From NCBI GenBank assembly GCA_024401095.1, contig JAKSLR010000007.1, positions 25,366 through 89,365 of the forward strand: a DNA stretch of 64,000 nucleotides. Reading direction: 5' to 3'. The notes under the pieces were generated by a model. That model had not been told where the DNA came from and did not search any database. It worked only from the letters and a program-made list of their open reading frames with translations. This DNA is from Bacteroidaceae bacterium (lineage in GTDB: Bacteria; Bacteroidota; Bacteroidia; Bacteroidales; Bacteroidaceae). How positions within the stretch are numbered: position 1 is the first letter of the stretch; every line of letters begins with the position of its first letter. Both the position numbers and the translations under genes were made by a program. Of this stretch, positions 26,641-39,808 are shown in pieces.

Positions 26641-28626
26641 TTAAAATCTCTTGTGAATTTTCAGGTGCGGTTTTGCAACAAGACTCTCCTTTATGTTTGA
26701 ATCATCGAAAGAAAAATCACATGATAGATCAAGCAGTTTTCCGTGTGTTTCAAGTGATCCTGCTGCAGTTTTCCCATCGGAATCGATATTGAAACCTACA
26801 TTATGTAGCTTGAAACCAAGATAACTGGCAGTTAATGCTTTGCCTGTAAGTGATCCCATTGGTATCTTTCCTTTTGTCCGGTTTAAAAGCTTTGCTTTGG
26901 CCTTACTTGAAATATCCATCTTGACATCTGCTTGTACAGAAATAGGTCCCAAGTTACTATTATCCAAGAAAGTTCCTAAATGAAATTCCTTGGCTTCAAT
27001 CTTTCCGGTCAGGAAGGCATCCTCTGCATTTAGAAGTACGTCGGCATTGATTGGGCCAAAATGCGTGCCAACCTCGCCATTAATGAATACTTTATGGTAA
27101 GGAATACGGATATTTCCTTGGAACGTCATATCATTTAAGTCATTCAAGAAGTCTAGTGTCTTTCCACTTTTGATAAAATGGGATAGAATCTGCTGCTTGA
27201 TCTTGTTTTTGGCATTCAGTTTATTGATGTGGAACAGAAGCTCCACCTTTTCCCCTTTGTGCTTGGGAAGCAACATGTTGCCATTTGCTTGCAAATGCAG
27301 CAACTGATTGGATGTATGAACTTGCAGATTCTTCACCAAGACATGATCTTGCTCTCCATAAAATTGTGTTGTAGCATCTAGAGGTGTAGTGAAATTTTGC
27401 AAAGCTGGTGTGAAAGCCTGAGAAATATCTTGCAGTACAGCATGCATGTGAACGGTTTGAGTCTGGAAAGACCAAGGCTTTGGTGTATCTCCAGAGGTAG
27501 GCAGCTGAATATCAATTCTTTTTGTAGAAATGCTATTCCTTTTAGACTTCAAATAGAAATCTGTTACTAACGCGTGTTTGCGATTCTTATAAAGTGTAAA
27601 TGACAAATCATCTAAAGGTAGCCCTGATGTCTCATCCTTTCCTGTAAGGTAATGCACTTGTATAGCTATAGAGTCTGCCGACATGTAGGCTGCTGCAGCT
27701 TGTAAGGAGAGATTCAATTTGACATGCTTGGCATCGAATGCGCCACGCTTGGGATTAAACGGTCGGGTAGGCACACCAATACCATTCTCAAAACAAATGG
27801 AGTTTATGTTTAAGTAGATACTGTCTGTGTGTTGAGTTTTGCTATAATCTGCTTTTAAGTCATGTACTTGCAAATGCTTATCTTGGTAAACCATACCTAT
27901 ATTACCAACATACACATACTCTTGCTTGGCATTGAACTTAAAATCTGAAATTGAAATGGTGGTATTGGAATTCTGCTCATCCACTTGCAGGTAATCCAAT
28001 ACTCCTACAAATGACCCAGGATATCCACCACTCTGAAGGGATACACCTAGGTTTAAATCGTTTACCCATAGGTGGTTGACATCCAGTTCTTTGTGATTTT
28101 TTGTATTTAGCGGTTCTGCTGAGAGAATATCCCATTTTGCAGAAGTACGAGTAACAGTAATCTTATTTAAATCCAGCAACAATGCTGAATGCTGGGTCTT
28201 CTTTTGGTGCTCTTTTTGTCCAGAGAAAGGAAGGGCATCGAGCACAAACTGATAATTAGCAGCTGAATCAGGATGTGCCTTATATAATTCGGCAGTTGCA
28301 CCGGCAAGATGGAGTGAATTTACAATGACTTCTTGATGAAGTAAACCGAAAAAATGGATTTTTGCCTTAAGGGTGTCTACTTTTAAGAGATTCTGATGTT
28401 TTTGGTCCTTCAATTCAAATCCATAAATTTCTATGGAGTTTCCAAAAGGCTTGAAAGAAACCTTATTTACATGAAAATTTGTCTCTAAAATAGAGGATAG
28501 AAGTTCTGTCACTACCACATGAAGCCTGGCATCACTCATTTCATAGCACAGATATAGAACAATACCGACTTGCAAACCCAAAAGGGTTAGCAAGCAGATG
28601 CCTATATACTTTAGTGTTTTTTTCAT
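26641..28626 (-). CDS. AsmA/TamB-like envelope protein
   Basis: The product has about 661 residues from the MKKTLKYIG start (an upstream in-frame ATG at 28683 would add an unlikely 19-residue leader). One N-terminal membrane helix (YIGICLLTLLGLQVGIVLYL) anchors a long periplasmic part. The region just after the helix (LLSSILETNFHVNKVSFKPF) resembles the start of AsmA-like proteins, and repeated beta-rich segments follow. AsmA-like proteins bridge the periplasm in lipid transport or outer-membrane maintenance; this assignment is by architecture and moderately sure. A GC-rich hairpin separates it from the NigD-like gene. Confidence 0.7.
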   Translation of the reverse strand: MKKTLKYIGICLLTLLGLQVGIVLYLCYEMSDARLHVVVTELLSSILETNFHVNKVSFKPFGNSIEIYGFELKDQKHQNLLKVDTLKAKIHFFGLLHQEVIVNSLHLAGATAELYKAHPDSAANYQFVLDALPFSGQKEHQKKTQHSALLLDLNKITVTRTSAKWDILSAEPLNTKNHKELDVNHLWVNDLNLGVSLQSGGYPGSFVGVLDYLQVDEQNSNTTISISDFKFNAKQEYVYVGNIGMVYQDKHLQVHDLKADYSKTQHTDSIYLNINSICFENGIGVPTRPFNPKRGAFDAKHVKLNLSLQAAAAYMSADSIAIQVHYLTGKDETSGLPLDDLSFTLYKNRKHALVTDFYLKSKRNSISTKRIDIQLPTSGDTPKPWSFQTQTVHMHAVLQDISQAFTPALQNFTTPLDATTQFYGEQDHVLVKNLQVHTSNQLLHLQANGNMLLPKHKGEKVELLFHINKLNAKNKIKQQILSHFIKSGKTLDFLNDLNDMTFQGNIRIPYHKVFINGEVGTHFGPINADVLLNAEDAFLTGKIEAKEFHLGTFLDNSNLGPISVQADVKMDISSKAKAKLLNRTKGKIPMGSLTGKALTASYLGFKLHNVGFNIDSDGKTAAGSLETHGKLLDLSCDFSFDDSNIKESLVAKPHLKIHKRF

Positions 28627-28637
28627 ATGGCGTGAAT

Positions 28638-28668
28638 CCCCCAAATACGATGAGGCACTTGGGGGATT
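28638..28668 (-). promoter_or_regulatory. Intercistronic hairpin between NigD-like and AsmA-like genes
   Basis: TCCCCCAA and TTGGGGGA pair around a loop of about 14 bases. There is no T run on the minus strand, so it looks more like an mRNA-stability or attenuation hairpin than a terminator. Confidence 0.6.
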
Positions 28669-28690
28669 AAACTTATTTGTCAATGAGTAT

Positions 28691-29419
28691 TTATTCTACT
28701 TTCTGACTTACTACTGGCGTTTCTAAAGAACGCTGAACAGGAGCAACTGGATTATGCTCGAACTTTGCAGTCTTTATTCCATTAAATCCTTTCCATTCCA
28801 ATTCAATAGTTGCGTCTTTGTCGCAGTCTTTACGGTCAAATATCTTAAAAGATACGAATCCATCGTTTTCACTGCCCATGAAATCACCATTTGCATTATG
28901 GTACAAACGATATTTGTAAGGGTGCTCTGCATCGCTGATATCTACCAGATTAATGCTATGGGTAATGCCTGTCACACCGAAATATGTACCAAAATGAAGA
29001 GTAAGATAACCATCTTCTGCTACGGTACACCAATCATTGTAGATTACAAGTCCATCATCGCCATATTCTTTCTCGTTGTCTGCTCCCTTGTTCTCTGCCA
29101 AATCCTTGGTCAACATTTTTTGCATCCATGTCAACTGAACATCAGTTACCTGAGTGCTATTTGAAGGCTGATTCTCAGGCTTATAATAGCGGATAAATGC
29201 ACGGCTTTCCTTGTCGTAAGGTGGAGTGGTTATATTGACTGGGTTAAGATAGGTATTCTTATCTACTTTTAAAACACAGCCAGTTTTACCTGTTCCAGGA
29301 ATTACGGTAGCTATAGCCAGATATTCTTCAGGATTGTCCTCGCCTGTACTACAAGACGTGAATACTGCTCCTAGGCTAGCTGCCATGAACAGTAAGACAA
29401 AACTTAAATACTTTTTCAT
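28691..29419 (-). CDS. NigD-like lipoprotein
   Basis: The 242-residue product has a lipoprotein signal (KKYLSFVLLFMAASLGAVF then TSCS, cysteine at about 23). It shows the layout of NigD-like proteins: a small N-terminal OB-like domain (YLAIATVIPGTGKTGCVLKV) and a C-terminal beta-sandwich (VSFKIFDRKDCDKDATIELEW). The family is named after a gene next to a Prevotella bacteriocin, but its function is unknown and it is widespread in Bacteroidetes. It is probably co-transcribed with the downstream AsmA-like gene. Confidence 0.82.
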   Translation of the reverse strand: MKKYLSFVLLFMAASLGAVFTSCSTGEDNPEEYLAIATVIPGTGKTGCVLKVDKNTYLNPVNITTPPYDKESRAFIRYYKPENQPSNSTQVTDVQLTWMQKMLTKDLAENKGADNEKEYGDDGLVIYNDWCTVAEDGYLTLHFGTYFGVTGITHSINLVDISDAEHPYKYRLYHNANGDFMGSENDGFVSFKIFDRKDCDKDATIELEWKGFNGIKTAKFEHNPVAPVQRSLETPVVSQKVE

Positions 29420-29463
29420 AGTTCCAACAAATTAATTATTAATACTTATTTCTTTTCTTGGTG

Positions 29464-29471
29464 CAAAGGTA
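29464..29471 (-). promoter_or_regulatory. -7 promoter box of the NigD-like gene
   Basis: Read on the minus strand this is TACCTTTG, 45 bases before the start codon. Confidence 0.55.
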
Positions 29472-29549
29472 ATGCTTTTTGCATTTTATGCATCAAGGAA
29501 AAGCCCTATATTGTATTAGGGAAAACCCTATACAAGCCGAAAACCTTAA

Positions 29550-32129
29550 TTACTTCTTGACAGTTGTTTGTTTACTCAAGGTATATGTTCCTGCAGTATA
29601 TTCTTTTCCTTCGCTTTCTCCTGGTAAAACTACCCATGCGGAAGCTCCTTCTGGAATGGTAAATGTCCATTCCCAGTTGTCTCCATTGTAGGCCCAGGCA
29701 CTTGAAATGTCACCAGCTGCCGACTTATAAGTAGCTTTCATATGGTCCAGGCGTTTGTCTGGTACCGGTTTCATGATAATGTGCTTGAATCCAGGAACTG
29801 CAGTGTCTGGAGCAATACCAGCTGCCGTTTCCCACAGCCATTGGCAAACCACACCATAAGCATAATGATTGAAACTGTTCATTCCCTGAGGACCCATGCC
29901 TTCCTTTATCATATAGCTGTTCCAGCGTTCCCAGATGGTGGTAGCGCCATTGTCAACAGAATATAGCCAGCTAGGATTCTTACGTTGGAAAAGCAGTTCG
30001 TATGCAATGTCGCTCATTCCATTTTCTGTTAGTGTACTCATCAAGATGCTTGTCCCTAAGAAACCAGTCTGCAGACAGTTTTCATGTTGCTTGAAGTTCT
30101 CACGAAGACGAGCAATGACGGCTTCTTTTGTCTCACCTTCTACCAATTCATTCTTTAATAAGAAGAGGTTTGGGGTCTGCATGCTATTCAGTACAGCTGT
30201 CTTGAATTCTCCAGCATCATTCAGGAATTTTTCATGGATATAAGCCTTGGCTTCATTCACCATTGTCTCATATTTTTTAGTGTCGCGTCCTGTAGCGGCT
30301 GCCATGTCACGCATCATTCCTGCATCAAGTACCCAGTAGGATGCACATAGATAATTCCAATAGTCAAGTGCCTCAGGAAGCAGGCCATTTGGCCCCCAAG
30401 CCTTTCCTGTACAGCTCTCAAGCGCTTCATAGCTCAGCCAGTCTGCCCACTGATAATTACCATTCTCTTCAATGAGAGTTTCATGGTCATATTTGGTCTC
30501 GGCCATGTGATTCATGAATTTTTCCATGGATTCCCAGCTTTCCTCAATGATGGATGCATCGCCAAACTGACGCCAGATGGTCCAAGGAACAATGACACCT
30601 GCATCGGCCCATCCCACACGATACATGGAATTAGGTTCTGCACCATACTGGGCTTGAGGAGCAACTCCAGGATAACCTCCCGTTTCACTTTGTGTGTCAC
30701 GCATGTCACGTAACCATTTGTGGAAGAAGTTGTCAGTATTGGCAAAGAAGGCACCGGTAGCAGTAAATACCTGAGTATCGGCAGTCCAGCCTAATCGTTC
30801 ATTACGCTGTGGGCAATCTGTAGGTACAGAAAGATAGTTAGAGCGTTGTCCCCACACTGTATTTGAGATCAACTTGTTTATCAGATCATTGCCTGTAGAA
30901 ATCTCACCAATTTCCATGTCTTGCGCAATGGAAGTTACAGGGATAGACTGTATTTTATTGATGGTCACATCATCGGTTACTGAAATGGAAACTAATCTGT
31001 ATCCAAAGAAGGTGAAATGAGGATAATAAGTTGCAGGTCCTTCCGAAGTACCAAATGTATAATCCAGACGCATTCCTGTCTCAGGAATACGCAGGTTCAG
31101 TCGGTGAACACTACCTTCTGGACCATCCATACCTCTGGCTTGATCACCATTTCCATCGTTCAACAGTTCAGATACTACGCAAGTAAGTTGGGTTCCTTCC
31201 TTTGCCTGGAAATCAAATGCAGGAACACCGGCACAGTTCTGTCCGAAGTCTACTACCAGATTCTCACCAGCATGAAGGGTAATGGTATCACCTATATTAT
31301 ATTCTCTATCGATGATGACCTTTCCATAGACAGAATCTGTTGCACCTTCCACATCTTTCCATACATACATGCGTGTAGGATTCAGTGTAAGATCTTTTCT
31401 CAGGTAAATCTCGGCTCCGTTTGTAGGTAATATCTCACCTTTGAATTCAGTATTTACCTCAGGTTTAGAGAGTTTTTCCAGGGTAGCATATCCAGGCAGT
31501 TCTCTAGCATCGTATACCTCACCATCAAAGATAGCTGCATGTTTTACAGGGCCAGCTATTCCTGCAAGCCAGTTTTCTGTGTCGGTACCTATGTATTCCA
31601 CTTCACCATTTTCATAGGTCAGTTCAAGTACGCCACGGAAGGCACATTTCTTACCTATCATTCCTACGCTTCCGGCAGGGGTAATGATCTTGTCTGCCCA
31701 CCATCCTGGAGTGACTTGGGCTGACAGCACATTCTCTTCTTCAGATTTTGTCTTGAAAGCTTCGGTAAGATCATAGGTAAAAGAGCGTTTGGTTTTTTCA
31801 TAGTGGGTAAAACCTGGCTTCAGGATTTCTTCACCCACAATCTGCCCGTTTAAATAAAGCTCGTATACGCCCAGGCCAGTGGTCATCCATTTGGCTGAGG
31901 CAACTTTTTTCTTGTTCTTAACGGTAGATACAAACCAGTTGGCTCCATCTGCCGCACGTGTACCATCTACTACGGTATCTGTGATGACAGGAGCATCCAC
32001 CACCGAAATCCATTGAGAATTCTCCCATACGGAATCAGGAAGAGCTTCTACCAACGTACCAAATTTTACAGCTGTGCTACCACAGGCAGTCAGAAACAAC
32101 ACAGCGACTAAAGCTAATAAGTTTTTCAT
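29550..32129 (-). CDS. Alpha-L-rhamnosidase (GH78), lipoprotein
   Basis: The 859-residue product has a lipoprotein signal (LLALVAVLFLTACGS, cysteine at about 16). N-terminal beta-sandwich domains (about 30-400) precede the GH78 (alpha/alpha)6 barrel, marked by PTDCPQRNERLGWTADTQ, whose Asp and Glu residues include the catalytic acid region, and by WADAGVIVPWTIW. GH78 enzymes release terminal alpha-L-rhamnose from pectin (rhamnogalacturonan) or rhamnosylated plant compounds. The gene is divergent from the GH2 enzyme at 32338, sharing a 200-base AT-rich region. No SusC/SusD pair accompanies it here. Confidence 0.92.
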   Translation of the reverse strand: MKNLLALVAVLFLTACGSTAVKFGTLVEALPDSVWENSQWISVVDAPVITDTVVDGTRAADGANWFVSTVKNKKKVASAKWMTTGLGVYELYLNGQIVGEEILKPGFTHYEKTKRSFTYDLTEAFKTKSEEENVLSAQVTPGWWADKIITPAGSVGMIGKKCAFRGVLELTYENGEVEYIGTDTENWLAGIAGPVKHAAIFDGEVYDARELPGYATLEKLSKPEVNTEFKGEILPTNGAEIYLRKDLTLNPTRMYVWKDVEGATDSVYGKVIIDREYNIGDTITLHAGENLVVDFGQNCAGVPAFDFQAKEGTQLTCVVSELLNDGNGDQARGMDGPEGSVHRLNLRIPETGMRLDYTFGTSEGPATYYPHFTFFGYRLVSISVTDDVTINKIQSIPVTSIAQDMEIGEISTGNDLINKLISNTVWGQRSNYLSVPTDCPQRNERLGWTADTQVFTATGAFFANTDNFFHKWLRDMRDTQSETGGYPGVAPQAQYGAEPNSMYRVGWADAGVIVPWTIWRQFGDASIIEESWESMEKFMNHMAETKYDHETLIEENGNYQWADWLSYEALESCTGKAWGPNGLLPEALDYWNYLCASYWVLDAGMMRDMAAATGRDTKKYETMVNEAKAYIHEKFLNDAGEFKTAVLNSMQTPNLFLLKNELVEGETKEAVIARLRENFKQHENCLQTGFLGTSILMSTLTENGMSDIAYELLFQRKNPSWLYSVDNGATTIWERWNSYMIKEGMGPQGMNSFNHYAYGVVCQWLWETAAGIAPDTAVPGFKHIIMKPVPDKRLDHMKATYKSAAGDISSAWAYNGDNWEWTFTIPEGASAWVVLPGESEGKEYTAGTYTLSKQTTVKK

Positions 32130-32253
32130 AACTAGGTTAAAGGTTTATTATGTGTTTATCTATTTTATAATAGCTAATCTTTAGCAATATCAACTCAGTG
32201 CAAATTTACTCATTTTGCCATAATATGCAAATTTTCTACTGTCGTTACTATAA

Positions 32254-36156
<3,903 letters not shown>

Positions 36157-36157
36157 G

Positions 36158-36262
36158 GATGAGATTCCATCGTCAATGGATGCTGTCCGTGCCCAGAAGG
36201 AAGACAAGCCATTCGACTCAGAGAATCCTTCTTTCCCATTTGGATTTGGCTTGAGCTATTGA
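36158..36262 (+). pseudogene. C-terminal remnant of a GH3 glycosidase
   Basis: Directly after the GH2 stop, 34 codons without a start read DEIPSSMDAVRAQ, then end with NPSFPFGFGLSY and a stop. The end motif FPFGFGLSY is the hallmark of the C-terminal region of GH3 beta-glucosidase/xylosidase proteins. The rest of the gene is absent. A terminator follows 23 bases later, so the tail and its terminator were kept after a deletion. Confidence 0.65.
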
Positions 36263-36285
36263 TCGTTTAAAATGCATAAAGGAAG

Positions 36286-36318
36286 GGGGACTTCACGGTA
36301 GGTGAGGTCCCCTTTTTT
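36286..36318 (+). terminator. Strong intrinsic terminator
   Basis: GGGGACTTCAC pairs with GTGAGGTCCCC (11 pairs, one T-G) around a five-base loop, followed by six T. Confidence 0.88.
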
Positions 36319-36425
36319 CGAACTTATATATAGCGTAGGTTTCACAAAAAGTTTCTGCCTGATATTGTGCATATGAATTGTAATGTTTATCTTCGCGCGA
36401 TATAAAAAAATATATAATTTTAATC

Positions 36426-37994
36426 ATGAAAAAGTTCTTTCTGCTATCAGCTTTGGGCTTGTCGCTGGTGGGGTGTGTACCAGAGAAAACGGTGTCGGTT
36501 ATCACGGAGAATCAGACACCGGTACAGGAGTATTTCGGCCCGTTGTTCCAAGATGTCATGCAATGCGATGAACTTTTTGGAGAAGGGAAGCTTTTCACGG
36601 ACTCCAAGTCGTTTCTGGATATGGTTCCCAAACGGGATATGCAAGCTATTTTGGCAGATTATGAGGGATGGACAGACAAGAGTGCTGCAGGCTTGTCTGC
36701 GTTCTTGTCGGCAAACTTTGACCAGTTGACGTTGGGTGTGGATTTCTCTGACCAGAGTGAGATAGATGTGCATGTCAAAAAACTCTGGAAGGTGCTCAGA
36801 CGAGAGGCCGACAGCCTGCAAGTGGGCACACTTTTGCCACTCAAGCACAGTTATCAGGTTCCTGGTGGCCGTTTCACAGAAATCTATTATTGGGACAGCT
36901 ATTTTACCATGCTTGGCCTTATGGCCGATGGAGAGACAGAAACGGTGCAAGATATGGTGCAGAATTTCGCCGATCTGATTGATGCCTATGGTTTTATCCC
37001 CAATGGAAACCGCTTGTATTATACAGGGCGTTCTCAGCCGCCCTTCTTCAGCTATATGGTGGAACTTTTAGCCAGAATAAAGCCAGATGCTGTATCCTTC
37101 TATGCAGAGCAATTGGAAAAGGAGTATATATTCTGGATGAAAGGGCAGGAGAATTGTACTGCTGATCATCCGGTTTCTATGCATTGTGTCCGTATGCCCG
37201 ACGGGACCATCTTGAACCGTTATTATGATGCTTATGATACGCCTCGTGATGAGATGTACAGAAACGATGTGGAGACAGGTAAGGCTTTCTTGGCTCTGCA
37301 TCCAGAAGCCGATGAACATCAGTTGTTCCGTGATTTGAGATCCGGAGCAGAGTCTGGTTGGGATTTCTCCAGCCGATGGTTTACTGATGCTCAGGATTTA
37401 TCCTCCATCCATACCACAGATATTGTTCCTGTAGATTTGAACTGTTTGCTTTACCATCTGGAACTGATGTTGAGCACACAAAAGGAGGAGTATAAAGAAA
37501 GGGCAGAAAAACGCAGACAGGCCGTCTTGAAATACTGTTGGAATCCAGAGAATCAGTGGTTCATGGATTATGATTGGAAAGCCCGGAAACAGACACCGGT
37601 GATGTCCATTGCGGGTGTATTGCCACTCTTTGTCCACATGGCTGCTCCAGAGCAGGGCGCGGCAGCACTCGGTACATTGGAGCGAACTTTCTTGAAGGCG
37701 GGGGGAGTAGTCACTACACTGAATCAGACGGGTGAGCAATGGGATGCACCCAATGGCTGGGCTCCTCATCAATGGATTTCCTACCAGGCGATGAAAAACT
37801 ATGGCAGAGAAGATTTGGCTCAAGAGCTGAAGTCGCGTTGGATGCGAATGATTGAGAATGTTTATCTTTCTACCGGGAAAATGCTGGAAAAATACGATGT
37901 CATCAAGGCTTCAAATACCGGTGGCGGCGAATATGCCAATCAAGATGGGTTTGGATGGACCAACGGTGTTTACCGTGCATTAAAAACGGAATAG
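36426..37994 (+). CDS. Exported trehalase (GH37), lipoprotein
   Basis: The 522-residue product has a lipoprotein signal (LLSALGLSLVGCVPE, cysteine at about 17). It carries both trehalase signatures: PGGRFTEIYYWDSYF near residue 150 and QWDAPNGWAPHQW near residue 440. It hydrolyses alpha,alpha-trehalose to two glucose molecules, here in the periplasm, corresponding to a TreA-type role. It is monocistronic, between a terminator and a 110-base AT-rich spacer. A weak box, TATCTTCG, lies at about 36388. Confidence 0.93.
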   Translation: MKKFFLLSALGLSLVGCVPEKTVSVITENQTPVQEYFGPLFQDVMQCDELFGEGKLFTDSKSFLDMVPKRDMQAILADYEGWTDKSAAGLSAFLSANFDQLTLGVDFSDQSEIDVHVKKLWKVLRREADSLQVGTLLPLKHSYQVPGGRFTEIYYWDSYFTMLGLMADGETETVQDMVQNFADLIDAYGFIPNGNRLYYTGRSQPPFFSYMVELLARIKPDAVSFYAEQLEKEYIFWMKGQENCTADHPVSMHCVRMPDGTILNRYYDAYDTPRDEMYRNDVETGKAFLALHPEADEHQLFRDLRSGAESGWDFSSRWFTDAQDLSSIHTTDIVPVDLNCLLYHLELMLSTQKEEYKERAEKRRQAVLKYCWNPENQWFMDYDWKARKQTPVMSIAGVLPLFVHMAAPEQGAAALGTLERTFLKAGGVVTTLNQTGEQWDAPNGWAPHQWISYQAMKNYGREDLAQELKSRWMRMIENVYLSTGKMLEKYDVIKASNTGGGEYANQDGFGWTNGVYRALKTE

Positions 37995-38106
37995 GTTTAG
38001 TTTCCTAAGGCAGATTTGTAGCGAAATTTTTGCATATCACAAAAAATATAGCGACTTTTGCATTTTAGTATCATTAGCAAGTTCAATCACATTTATAAAT
38101 TAAATT

Positions 38107-38913
38107 ATGAGACGAAAGTTATTTGCATTACTTCTGTGCATGGTGTGCATAGGAATTAGTGCCCAGAATCTTCCTCAAAAAGTAAGTATGGAGGTGGCCG
38201 AGTTTGACTACAAGAAGCCTAGCGCCATGAGACAGGCATTAGGTCTGCTGACTGCAGTGCCTTCTAAAAACGGGAATAGCAGCCTGAGCGTACAGGATAA
38301 GACCATGCAGCCCCAGATGCAGGAAGCTATAGTACAGGCTGTAAGCGATCTGCCTTGGATCAGCATCAGTTCTGTCGGAGATGCGGATTACCAGCTGAGA
38401 GGTATCTTTGTGAATCTGGAGAAGACCAACGGCAGTCAAGAGGCCGTATCGGTTCAGGCACAGTGTGAAATCTTAGACAAGCGTACCAATAAGGTGGTAG
38501 CTCATAAACTGGTTAAGTCGTATTCAGTCACTGTTGAATCTTCTCATGTCACTACCCAAGAGCACCGCGTATACGCTGCCAGCCACCTGAGAAAGGCCAT
38601 CAGCCAGTTCATTCTGGAAGCGCTGCCTATCAAGGGCATCGTGCTGGAAAAAGGTGTGGAGCAGAAGAACGGTAAGATTAAGGACAACCAGTGCTATGTG
38701 GACCTGGGTGATGGACACGGACTGATTTCCGACATGCATGCGTATGTGCTGAAGGATGGCAAGTACATTGGTGAACTGAAACTGAAGGAATCCATGGGTG
38801 ACGAAATGAGCGCCTGGAAGATTACCAGCGGATCAAACGATATTGCCAAGGCACTGGAAAAAGGCGAGACACTGATTGTGACCTCACAGCCTAAGAAGAT
38901 TAAAGACATGTAA
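38107..38913 (+). CDS. Secreted protein, paralogue 1 (CsgG/FlgT-like architecture)
   Basis: The 268-residue product has a Sec signal (KLFALLLCMVCIGISAQ). It has a middle domain that looks like the nucleotide-free curli-type fold (VQAVSDLPWISISSV, YQLRGIFVNLEK). A C-terminal part, CYVDLGDGHGLISDMHAYV, resembles FlgT/CsgG-associated beta domains. Function is unknown. The next gene, 16 bases downstream, encodes a clear distant paralogue with the same order of parts. I see no lipobox, so it is probably periplasmic. The family assignment is by pattern and not certain. Confidence 0.65.
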   Translation: MRRKLFALLLCMVCIGISAQNLPQKVSMEVAEFDYKKPSAMRQALGLLTAVPSKNGNSSLSVQDKTMQPQMQEAIVQAVSDLPWISISSVGDADYQLRGIFVNLEKTNGSQEAVSVQAQCEILDKRTNKVVAHKLVKSYSVTVESSHVTTQEHRVYAASHLRKAISQFILEALPIKGIVLEKGVEQKNGKIKDNQCYVDLGDGHGLISDMHAYVLKDGKYIGELKLKESMGDEMSAWKITSGSNDIAKALEKGETLIVTSQPKKIKDM

Positions 38914-38929
38914 TCCCCTCTGAAATATT

Positions 38930-39799
38930 ATGAAGAAAATTCTGATTACTCTATTGGCCGCTCTGGCCGTTTGTCCTGTCATGGCACAGGATCTGCCCAA
39001 GGAAGTAGATGCTCCACAGGAGCAGTTGCTGGTTTACGAGAACCCTATGATTCCGGTTTATTTGGGTGAGTTTACCTACGAGCCTCTGACTAAGGGACAG
39101 AAAACCGCCAATGTCATCACCGGTTTGCTGAACGATGAGGTGAGCGTGGAGGACGAGTCTATGGTTGCGGGTGCCAAGGAGGCATTGGCTGGCTGCCTGA
39201 AAGACGTGAACCGTTTCCAGATATTTACTGGTGAGCCATCGGCAGAGAACCTGGAAAAGGGTTGCTTGCAGATGACTGGCAAGGTAATCTTCTGCAATGT
39301 TACCGAACGCCTGAACGACAAGGTGATGGATAAGGAGGCACGAATTGTAGCCTACATTACCCTGATTAATCCTAAGACTAAACAAGTGGTGATGAACAAG
39401 CAGGTGGTAGGTGCTGCCTGGCTGAGTGTATTCCACACCATGGCTGCCCTGCGCGATGCTGCCCTGAATAATCTGTGGGTAGATGCTGCAAGATCCTTGC
39501 GACGCGGATATCCATTGCGTGGACACATGCTGGAGAAGGGCTTTGAGAAAGGCAAGAAGCAGAAGCTGAAGGAGTTCTATATAGATCTGGGAAGCCAGAA
39601 CCGACTGTTCACTAATTCAACAGTAGATGTGTACACCGTAAAGCGTGTTGCAGGACGCATTGCCCGTCAGTATATAGGCAGTGGAAAGGTGCTGGAAGTT
39701 CAGGGTGATGACATCAGTATCTGTAAGGTGACCCGAAATGCTGATTTGATCAAGAACGCCTGGGATAGAGGAGCTGAGATAGCGGTTTCTGTATATTAA
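38930..39799 (+). CDS. Secreted protein, paralogue 2 (CsgG/FlgT-like architecture)
   Basis: The 289-residue product has a Sec signal (LITLLAALAVCPVMAQ). It follows the same plan as the upstream gene: a region listing an ensemble value (GAKEALAGCLKDVNRFQIF), a beta-rich middle, the shared segment LRGHMLEKGFEKG (LPIKGIVLEKGVEQ in the first paralogue), and a C-terminal DLGSQNRLFTNSTVDVYTV. The two probably act together, perhaps as an envelope complex. The third gene starts ten bases downstream. Confidence 0.65.
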   Translation: MKKILITLLAALAVCPVMAQDLPKEVDAPQEQLLVYENPMIPVYLGEFTYEPLTKGQKTANVITGLLNDEVSVEDESMVAGAKEALAGCLKDVNRFQIFTGEPSAENLEKGCLQMTGKVIFCNVTERLNDKVMDKEARIVAYITLINPKTKQVVMNKQVVGAAWLSVFHTMAALRDAALNNLWVDAARSLRRGYPLRGHMLEKGFEKGKKQKLKEFYIDLGSQNRLFTNSTVDVYTVKRVAGRIARQYIGSGKVLEVQGDDISICKVTRNADLIKNAWDRGAEIAVSVY

Positions 39800-39808
39800 T
39801 ACTGTGTT

